From Sinorhizobium sp. (GTDB lineage Bacteria; Pseudomonadota; Alphaproteobacteria; Rhizobiales; Rhizobiaceae), in contig JAPSJG010000277.1 of NCBI GenBank assembly GCA_031178305.1, positions 1 to 5,645 on the forward strand: 5,645 nucleotides of DNA, written 5' to 3'. Positions 1-3,788 of this stretch are shown one piece after another. The position numbers and the translations under genes are program-made. Numbering within the stretch: the first letter of the stretch is position 1; every line of letters begins with the position of its first letter. The notes beneath the pieces were generated by a model. It saw only the letters and a program-made list of their open reading frames with translations. It ran no database searches and was not told the origin of the DNA.

Positions 1-67
1 CACCGAACCGGGACGCCAGCTTGTGAAGGCCGATCATCATCATTTGATCGGGACGCTCATCATTCAT
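1..67 (-). CDS. 5' end of an unidentified gene (partial, runs off the left edge)
   Basis: An ATG at 65-67 on the minus strand opens a reading frame that stays open to the window edge and gives 22 residues beginning MNDERPDQMMMIGLHKLA. A GGAGTG ribosome binding site (74-79) lies 6 bases upstream, which is what supports this short stretch as a real gene start. It follows the DUF2325 gene by 62 bases on the same strand, so the two could share a transcript from the promoter near 663-687. I do not recognise the family from so few residues. The run of three methionines (residues 9-11) means the start could lie slightly further in, but only the first ATG has a well-placed binding site. Confidence 0.55.
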   Translation of the reverse strand, partial: MNDERPDQMMMIGLHKLASRFG

Positions 68-129
68 CTTAGACACTCCATGCGTCGGGGCGCATCGGCG
101 ATGACGCCCGCCCTCGCCCTCGTAAGGAA

Positions 130-540
130 TCAATTGTCATCGCCGCCGGAGAGGTCCTGTAGCGCCCGCGCCAGGCTCGATTTCGAGCCATTGCGCAGCG
201 GTACAAAGGCCTTGCCCCACTTCTTGCAGCCCGTCTTCACGCGAAGACATGCGTCGTGGCTGATGCAGTCGATGGGGCAGAAGACGCAGTCGACCGAGGG
301 CAGAACCCGGTCGATACGCGAGACCGCCTCGCGCAAACCGCCGTCATGATGGATTAGTTCCGCGCCATAGGAACTGGCGATCTCACGTAAATGGGCGACC
401 TGGCAGTCGCGGCCGCCGACATAAAGGAAACTGCGCCCCTCGAGCGTCGCCTTGCCGCCCGGCGGCCGCGCCGAGCTCGTTTCCTCCTTCGACTTGCCGT
501 TGCCGGCCTTGCCTGAATTCTGCTGACGCTTGCCGCGCAT
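130..540 (-). CDS. DUF2325 domain protein
   Basis: The 136-residue product has a basic, polar N-terminal tail (about 1-32) and then a full DUF2325 domain (about 35-128). Family marks are the LYVGGRD start (39-45), the HHDGG motif (64-68) and the DCISHDAC segment (91-98). The domain is rich in cysteine: C46, C85, C88, C92, C98 and C105 include a CVFC pair, so metal or redox chemistry is conceivable, but the biochemical function of the family is not established to my knowledge. I chose the ATG at 538-540 because GGAGAGGA sits 4 bases upstream; the frame extends to a GTG at 636 and an ATG at 603, neither with a good binding site. The gene lies behind its own promoter with a TGA-N9-TCA motif (673-687), which suggests iron-responsive control with the tonB block. 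Family call is firm; role is unknown. Confidence 0.9.
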   Translation of the reverse strand: MRGKRQQNSGKAGNGKSKEETSSARPPGGKATLEGRSFLYVGGRDCQVAHLREIASSYGAELIHHDGGLREAVSRIDRVLPSVDCVFCPIDCISHDACLRVKTGCKKWGKAFVPLRNGSKSSLARALQDLSGGDDN

Positions 541-544
541 GCAT

Positions 545-552
545 TCCTCTCC
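545..552 (-). promoter_or_regulatory. Ribosome binding site that sets the DUF2325 start
   Basis: GGAGAGGA on the minus strand ends 4 bases before the ATG at 538-540. It is the only good Shine-Dalgarno match among the candidate starts of this frame and shortens the protein from 168 to 136 residues. Confidence 0.65.
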
Positions 553-662
553 GCTTGCCTCGGCGAGGCGAGCCCTATCGCCGATCGCCTTCAAATTGTG
601 CATCGGCGTACACCGCCCGGTTGCGAACGGCGGCACCCTATTAAACTTGATTGTCGCAGTAA

Positions 663-668
663 AGTATA
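663..668 (-). promoter_or_regulatory. Probable -10 element of the DUF2325 gene
   Basis: TATACT on the minus strand matches the sigma-70 -10 consensus at five of six bases and lies just downstream of the TGA-N9-TCA motif at 673-687. No convincing -35 is seen at 16-18 bases upstream (only AT-rich sequence), so this is a moderate call. Transcription from here would give a leader of about 115 bases before the ATG at 540. Confidence 0.4.
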
Positions 669-672
669 AACA

Positions 673-687
673 TGAGATCCTCAGTCA
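673..687. promoter_or_regulatory. Candidate RirA operator (IRO box) upstream of the DUF2325 gene
   Basis: The sequence is TGA, nine bases, TCA, and the dyad extends by one base on each side (ATGA at 672-675, TCAT at 685-688). TGA-N9-TCA is the published IRO box recognised by RirA, the Rrf2-family Fe-S repressor of iron genes in Rhizobium and Sinorhizobium. It lies immediately upstream of the probable -10 at 663-668, a position where a bound repressor would block polymerase. A six-base match alone would be weak; the location, and a second copy in front of the tonB operon (2232-2246), raise its credibility. Binding is inferred. Confidence 0.55.
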
Positions 688-748
688 TATTATAATGCGG
701 CGCACGTAGCCCTGCAGCGAAGGCCTGCCATGCCCGCGCAGGGGGCAT

Positions 749-1666
749 TCAGCGTTTGAAGTCGATCGGAATGGTAAAGACCCAGCTGTCTCGTCCGGCT
801 CCGGCCGGGATGGGCGGGAAGGGCGCCGCCCGGCGCACCGCATCGAGCGCCGCCTCGTCGAGAATCCGCGACCCGGCGCTTCGGGCGAGACTGACGCCGG
901 CAAGCCCTCCATTGGAGGTCACGGTGAAGCGCACATGCGCGACGCCGCGCAAGCCCTGGCGCTTGGCTTCGGCCGGATAGTACCGCGCCCGGCTGAGCTT
1001 TCGCCGGACTTTGCCCCTATAGTTGTCGATTGCGGCATTGCCCGCTTCCTGAGCGGCAGTGCCTCTCCTTGCACCAGTCGCCGCGGTCAGGGCGGCGCTT
1101 TCGATGCCGTCCGCCTGCCCCTTGACCCGGGTTGCCGTCTGATCGCCCGCTTCGCCCGCCTTCTTTCGGGCATTCTTCTTTTTCTTTACGGCCTCTTTCT
1201 TCTGCTTCTCGACCTTCGGCTTTTCGATCTTTGGCGGCTCCGGCTTCTCCTGTGGAACGACCGTCTCGACCGGCGCGACGCTCGCGACCACCGGCGCCTC
1301 AGCGACCTCTGCGGCCGGCATCTCCTCCGCGGGCAGGATGACGTCCGCCTCCGTGGGCACCATGTCGGACGGCTGTTCCGAGGCGATATCGGGCAATGCA
1401 GGCTCTGTCGCTTCGGCTGCCTCTTCCATCGCCTGTATCGCGGTCGGCGTCAGTTCCTCGGCCGTTTCTTGCGTCGGTTCTATCACCTCGGACGGCTCGC
1501 CGGCCTGAAGCGAATCCTGAAATGCATCGCCAAGCAAGGTGACCTCGGTCGCCGCGCCGCCAGCCATGAGGACCTCGTCCTTGCTCGGCTCGAACAGCAT
1601 TGCGCCGCCGGCATGCGCCAGCAGCGAGAGGCCGATCGCCCCGCCCCATTTGACGATTTGCTTCAT
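749..1666 (-). CDS. tonB: TonB energy transducer
   Basis: TonB spans the periplasm and, driven by the ExbB-ExbD proton channel, powers outer-membrane receptors for siderophores and heme. The 305-residue protein has the standard order: an N-terminal membrane anchor (about 7-24) with the conserved S-x3-H motif (S14, H18) that couples to ExbB-ExbD; an acidic, proline-rich stretch (about 55-145); a very lysine-rich linker (about 146-170); and a C-terminal TonB domain (about 212-305) with the YP pair at 230-231 and a beta-rich end. The ATG at 1664-1666 has GGAAGG 9 bases upstream. It follows the secreted-protein gene by 39 bases and probably shares its promoter and the iron operator at 2232-2246. 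exbB and exbD are not in the window. A remnant of the hmu heme-uptake operon lies divergently upstream, so this TonB probably once served heme uptake and must now serve other receptors. Nothing in the gene itself looks degraded. Confidence 0.95.
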   Translation of the reverse strand: MKQIVKWGGAIGLSLLAHAGGAMLFEPSKDEVLMAGGAATEVTLLGDAFQDSLQAGEPSEVIEPTQETAEELTPTAIQAMEEAAEATEPALPDIASEQPSDMVPTEADVILPAEEMPAAEVAEAPVVASVAPVETVVPQEKPEPPKIEKPKVEKQKKEAVKKKKNARKKAGEAGDQTATRVKGQADGIESAALTAATGARRGTAAQEAGNAAIDNYRGKVRRKLSRARYYPAEAKRQGLRGVAHVRFTVTSNGGLAGVSLARSAGSRILDEAALDAVRRAAPFPPIPAGAGRDSWVFTIPIDFKR

Positions 1667-1705
1667 CCGCGCTCGCCTTCCAACGGCATTTCAGCGACCG
1701 GGCAT

Positions 1706-2143
1706 TCAGCCCTTGAGGTCCACCGCCGACCTGGAGCCGGTCTTCAGACGCGTCATGCAGGCGCCCTTGTCGATACCCTCACCCAAGCAGGCCGGCGCAT
1801 CGTTGATCAGCAGGCTTTTGACCGCCTCACATTTCGTGCCGGGCAGATCGAATTGCCTGACCTTCGTTTTGCCGGAGGGCAGGTCGCGGAAGTCGAGTAC
1901 GGCCATGCGCTCGACGAGTCCTTTCTGATCGAAGAGGACGAACTCGAAGGAGACCCTGGAGAGCGACTGCTCAAAGCCGTTGTCGGCAACGAAGGTCAGC
2001 TTGCAGCCCTTCTCCGAAGGTGCGACCTCGTTGAGTTCGATCGTCAGTCCGCCCGAAGCGGTCGCCTCTTGCGCAAGGACCGCGCCTGGGGCGGACAGTA
2101 CCGCGGTCGCAGCCGCGAGGACGAAACGGGGAAAATAGACCAT
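1706..2143 (-). CDS. Secreted four-cysteine protein of unknown function, first gene of the tonB operon
   Basis: The 145-residue product starts with a Sec-type signal peptide (about 1-25: one arginine, a hydrophobic Ala/Leu/Val core and an AVLAQ cleavage region). The mature part has four cysteines (C47, C105, C119, C129) that could form two disulfides in the periplasm. The middle (about 45-100) alternates like a beta-sandwich. I do not recognise a named family. I chose the ATG at 2141-2143 because GGATGG lies 7 bases upstream and the signal peptide then has a normal length. An ATG at 2156-2158 adds five residues but its GGAG is only one base away; the frame extends further to 2341 without support. 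It precedes tonB by 39 bases on the same strand, and the iron-type operator at 2232-2246 sits in its promoter, so a role in envelope iron or heme handling is a reasonable guess from context only. Confidence 0.82.
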   Translation of the reverse strand: MVYFPRFVLAAATAVLSAPGAVLAQEATASGGLTIELNEVAPSEKGCKLTFVADNGFEQSLSRVSFEFVLFDQKGLVERMAVLDFRDLPSGKTKVRQFDLPGTKCEAVKSLLINDAPACLGEGIDKGACMTRLKTGSRSAVDLKG

Positions 2144-2163
2144 CACGACACCATCCATGCTCC

Positions 2164-2184
2164 GCCCCGCCGAAGGCGCGGGGC
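2164..2184 (-). other. GC-rich hairpin in the leader of the secreted protein-tonB transcript
   Basis: Seven-base perfect arms (GCCCCGC at 2164-2170, GCGGGGC at 2178-2184) enclose a 7-base loop. On the minus strand it ends about 6-8 bases before the upstream ATG (2158) and about 20 before the preferred ATG (2143), so it lies in the untranslated leader next to the translation start. No U-run follows, so it is not a standard terminator. It could affect translation or mRNA stability; no function is shown. Confidence 0.5.
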
Positions 2185-2219
2185 ATTTAACTTGACTGTG
2201 AACAATCCTGTATTGCGTG

Positions 2220-2247
2220 CTTAAAAAAATATGAGTAATAAAGTCAA
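2220..2247 (-). promoter_or_regulatory. Probable promoter of the secreted protein-tonB operon
   Basis: TTGACT (2242-2247) matches the -35 consensus at five of six bases. TTTAAG (2220-2225), 16 bases downstream, is an acceptable -10 at four of six. The surrounding sequence is markedly AT-rich compared with the genes on either side. The candidate iron operator at 2232-2246 covers the -35 and the spacer. Transcription would start around 2212, giving a leader of about 70 bases that contains the hairpin at 2164-2184. Confidence 0.5.
2232..2246. promoter_or_regulatory. Candidate RirA operator (IRO box) between tonB operon and hmu remnant
   Basis: TGA, nine bases (GTAATAAAG on the plus strand), TCA: an exact match to the rhizobial IRO box consensus. 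It overlaps the -35 and spacer of the probable tonB-operon promoter, the expected place for repression by RirA when iron is sufficient. Because it lies between divergent genes it may once have also controlled the hmu operon on the other side. Supported by a second copy at 673-687. Binding itself is inferred. Confidence 0.6.
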
Positions 2248-2318
2248 GATAGCAAATGGCATTGCGCGACAGGAATGCCGGGAAAAGCGCCCGGCCCCTT
2301 TGCGAACTGCCTGAATCC

Positions 2319-2440
2319 GTGACACCGAACGACCCCGACACGCAGAGATCTCAGCCCGAGCCCGATCAGCCAGTCAACACGGATCGTGGAAAGCCGCGAA
2401 CTGTTCGGCGGCGACAGCGAGATCCTTATAACAAGGCGGC
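2319..2440 (+). pseudogene. hmuP: hmuP remnant (hemin uptake protein), frameshifted and 3'-truncated
   Basis: Frame 2323-2442 encodes TRIVESRELFGGDSEILI (2377-2430), which resembles the conserved ESRELF-GG-EILI core of the small HmuP/hemin uptake family. The usual ending (a YRLR segment and a KLILTK-like tail) is missing: sequence from about 2431 on belongs to the permease remnant. Upstream this frame has a stop at 2320-2322, while a plausible polar N-terminus (VTPNDPDTQRSQPEP from a GTG at 2319) lies in another frame, implying a one-base shift near 2376-2386. hmuP is the first gene of the rhizobial hmuPSTUV operon, and its place here, ahead of hmuU and hmuV pieces and divergent from tonB, fits. 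The 5' limit is uncertain; an intact short gene is unlikely given the lost C-terminus. Confidence 0.55.
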
Positions 2441-2548
2441 ACGATCGTTTCGCCCGCCGAACTGCCGATCGGCATTATCACCGGCGTTGTAGGCGCCCCC
2501 TTCTTCCTGTGGATCTTGCTCCGCGGGCGCTCGCATACGGGACTGTGA
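2432..2548 (+). pseudogene. hmuU: hmuU remnant: 3' end of a FecCD-type heme permease
   Basis: The frame open from 2432 encodes TIVSPAELPIGIITGVV (2441-2491) followed by GAPFFLWILLRGR and a stop at 2546-2548. The SPAELPIGI-T--VGAPFF--LL signature is the highly conserved C-terminus of FecCD/BtuC-family ABC permeases, which carry heme, siderophores or B12 across the inner membrane. Only about 37 codons remain of roughly 350; a TAA at 2429-2431 closes the frame just upstream, where the hmuP fragment ends. The natural stop and the 5-base gap to the hmuV start are preserved, as in an intact operon. The family is certain from the motif; assignment to heme rather than siderophore uptake rests on the hmuP-like and hmuV-like neighbours and tonB. 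Confidence 0.82.
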
Positions 2549-2553
2549 CGCGC

Positions 2554-2663
2554 ATGATCAGGGCTCTTACGATATCTCCGTCCGCCTCTCCGGCCGGCAA
2601 GTGCTGCACGGCGTTTCGTTCGAGGCCGCACCCGACGCGCTGACCGCGATCGTTGGGCGATAG
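2554..2663 (+). pseudogene. hmuV: hmuV remnant: 5' end of a heme ABC-transporter ATPase
   Basis: An ATG at 2554, five bases after the hmuU stop, encodes MIRA. One base then appears to be missing between about 2566 and 2570, and the frame from 2571 continues as DISVRLSGRQVLHGVSFEA (2571-2627) then PDALTAIVG, followed by Arg and TAG at 2661-2663. This is the usual start of an ABC ATPase, in which IVG should lead directly into the Walker A loop (GPNGSGKST-like). Homology stops exactly there, so no nucleotide-binding motif is left. About 35 of roughly 260 codons remain. The frameshift, loss of Walker A and stop make it non-functional. The HmuV name follows from its position after the FecCD permease end. 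Confidence 0.8.
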
Positions 2664-2670
2664 CAACGAT
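2649..2670. repeat. Inverted repeat at the right-hand break of the hmu remnant
   Basis: ATCGTTG (2649-2655) and CAACGAT (2664-2670) are perfect 7-base inverted arms around an 8-base loop. The left arm is the hmuV codons for AIV(G); the loop holds the premature TAG; the right arm is already beyond recognisable hmuV sequence. It may be a scar of the deletion or chance. Confidence 0.4.
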
Positions 2671-2767
2671 AAGATTAATCGAAACAAATTTCGCTCTCAT
2701 GCGTTGATTGAAGCGCCAGTGGGAAACGCCGCTTCGGCAAAGGGCTGGCCTGTCCTTCCCTCTGAAT

Positions 2768-2781
2768 GAACTTGCAAGTTC
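2768..2781. promoter_or_regulatory. Perfect 14-bp palindrome upstream of the DUF883-like gene
   Basis: GAACTTGCAAGTTC is fully self-complementary with no spacer and lies 51 bases before the start codon at 2833. A perfect dyad of this length in a leader or promoter is typical of binding sites for dimeric repressors, but I cannot name a regulator. No EcfG-type promoter (GGAAC with GTT about 17-18 bases on) is seen here. Confidence 0.4.
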
Positions 2782-2789
2782 GGATGAAG

Positions 2790-2810
2790 CGCCGGCATCG
2801 TTGGCCGGCG
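2790..2810 (+). other. Leader hairpin before the DUF883-like gene
   Basis: CGCCGGC (2790-2796) and GCCGGCG (2804-2810) form a perfect 7-base stem with a 7-base loop, ending about 9 bases before the AGGGAG binding site. It is a stable GC stem without a U-run, so a role in translation or RNA stability is more likely than termination; function unproven. Confidence 0.45.
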
Positions 2811-2832
2811 TAACAGTGAAGGGAGCAGAATA

Positions 2833-3192
2833 ATGTCAACGGGTCTTTTCTCCGGTTCAAGCAGCAGGAAGCGGAATGGCAGCGCGATGGCCACTTCCGA
2901 CGATCAGCTTCAGCAGATGCGCGACGATATCGGCCGTCTTGCGACATTGATCGCCGATCGGGGCGCGGCGGCCTCTCACGACGCAAAGTCGCGAGCTCGC
3001 GATGTGCGGGAGCAGGCGGAAACGGATTTTCAGGACCTGCTTGCCAACGGCGAGCAGATGCTTTCCGACCTTCGCCGCCGCTATGCCGACACGGAGAGGG
3101 AATTGCGCCGCACGGTCCGCGAGCATCCGGTCGCAACTGTCGGCGTGGCTGCCATCATCGGTCTGATTGCAGCCGCCATGCTGCGCCGTTAG
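2833..3192 (+). CDS. DUF883/ElaB-YqjD-like membrane-anchored protein
   Basis: The 119-residue product has a polar start (1-20), a long charged helical, probably coiled-coil region (about 22-96), and a single C-terminal membrane segment (about 99-116) preceded by REHPVATVGVAA and ending in LRR. That layout, with the EHP motif before a small-residue-rich helix, is that of DUF883 proteins such as E. coli ElaB and YqjD, which are tail-anchored to the inner membrane and, in E. coli, made in stationary phase and associated with ribosomes. The ATG at 2833 has AAGGGAGC six bases upstream; an internal ATG at 2887 has a poorer site. The holin-like gene follows after 82 bases on the same strand, probably co-transcribed. 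Placement close to a general-stress sigma/kinase locus suits a stress role, but this is inference. Confidence 0.82.
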   Translation: MSTGLFSGSSSRKRNGSAMATSDDQLQQMRDDIGRLATLIADRGAAASHDAKSRARDVREQAETDFQDLLANGEQMLSDLRRRYADTERELRRTVREHPVATVGVAAIIGLIAAAMLRR

Positions 3193-3274
3193 GCCGCTGC
3201 CGGGGTCGCCTGGAGCGCGGCCCTGGCGAAAGTGTCATGAAGACCGGAGCCACAACGAGACCGGGGAGTAGGCG

Positions 3275-3706
3275 ATGCAGACGTTAGCGGCAGTGCTGAC
3301 CGCATTGGTGGCCGCCGATTTCGGCGCCGCAGCCTCCCGCTACAAGCGCAACGCACTCCTATGGACGGCCATCGCGCTACTGCTCGCCACGGCCTACGTC
3401 TTCGCTCTCGTGGCGATTGCGCTGCTGCTTGCCCAGTATTTCTCGCCCGTGACGGCTGCGGTGGGCGTGGCGCTCGGGCTCGTGGTGGCCGCCCTTATTC
3501 TCGTCGCCGTCATTGCGGGCCTTAACGCTCGCGACCGCCGCCTCGCGGAAGAACGCCGACGCCGCTCGCTGGCGAAGACGAACCTGGCGCTCATGGCTGG
3601 CACCAGCCTGCTGCGGAGACAACCACTGCTCGCCCTCGGCACCGCAATCGCACTGGGCGCTTTGCTCGGTCTCGGCACCGGCCGTCGCCGCCGCGAAAGG
3701 TCCTAG
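3275..3706 (+). CDS. Holin-like (DUF1469/Phage_holin_3_6-type) inner-membrane protein
   Basis: The 143-residue product has a short N-terminal helix, two adjacent membrane segments (about 28-52 and 58-82), a strongly basic loop (ARDRRLAEERRRRS, 85-98) and a third hydrophobic segment near the end (about 115-134) followed by an arginine-rich tail. This resembles the putative actinobacterial/proteobacterial holin-X family often found beside DUF883 genes in proteobacteria; it is a chromosomal membrane protein and no phage genes are nearby. The ATG at 3275 has GGGGAG six bases upstream. Gene order DUF883 then holin-like protein suggests the two work together at the envelope. It converges with the kinase gene; the stop codons are 82 bases apart with a palindromic element between. 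Family assignment is moderate because it rests on topology and context. Confidence 0.75.
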   Translation: MQTLAAVLTALVAADFGAAASRYKRNALLWTAIALLLATAYVFALVAIALLLAQYFSPVTAAVGVALGLVVAALILVAVIAGLNARDRRLAEERRRRSLAKTNLALMAGTSLLRRQPLLALGTAIALGALLGLGTGRRRRERS

Positions 3707-3708
3707 CG

Positions 3709-3778
3709 TATCGGCCCGAAAATCGGAACCGATTTTCGCCCAAGCGTGTGCAGCGGTTGGGATAAACGACATGCACAC
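3709..3778. repeat. Rhizobial-type palindromic intergenic element between convergent genes
   Basis: The 82-base gap holds two inverted repeats: CGAAAATCGG (3717-3726) with CCGATTTTCG (3729-3738) around AA, and GTGTGCA (3746-3752) with TGCACAC (3772-3778) around a 19-base loop. The first palindrome, and sequence like GGTTGGGATAAACGACATG in the second, resemble repeated intergenic mosaic elements I associate with Rhizobium and Sinorhizobium genomes. Only one copy is in the window, so its repeated nature cannot be shown here. It could also act as a two-way 3' end for the convergent transcripts, though there is no proper U-run. Confidence 0.6.
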
Positions 3779-3788
3779 AAAGAAGGAC

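Noticed and set aside
731..747. TGCCC...GGGCA stem just after tonB as a terminator
   Set aside because: Only a 5-base stem with no following U-run on the minus strand; it cannot be distinguished from chance in GC-rich DNA.
935..2224. A 429-codon plus-strand open frame over tonB and the secreted-protein gene
   Set aside because: It is antisense to two well-supported genes, has low-complexity Arg/Leu-rich composition typical of the complement of a GC-rich gene, and has no recognisable domain.
2386..2643. An 85-codon plus-strand open frame starting at GTG 2386
   Set aside because: It reads HmuP-like residues first, then runs out of frame through the hmuU end and picks up only the first residues of hmuV; it is a chance chain through a pseudogene.
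2374..2700. A 108-codon minus-strand open frame across the hmu remnant
   Set aside because: It is antisense to recognisable HmuP, HmuU and HmuV coding, is Arg-rich, and has no family resemblance.
3192..3222. GGCCGC...GCGGCC inverted arms after the DUF883-like stop as a terminator
   Set aside because: Six-base arms with a 19-base loop and no U-run; more likely chance, and the next gene seems co-transcribed.
3275..3706. Prophage remnant suggested by the holin-like protein
   Set aside because: No other phage gene, attachment site or integrase is present, and this membrane family is common on chromosomes beside DUF883 genes.
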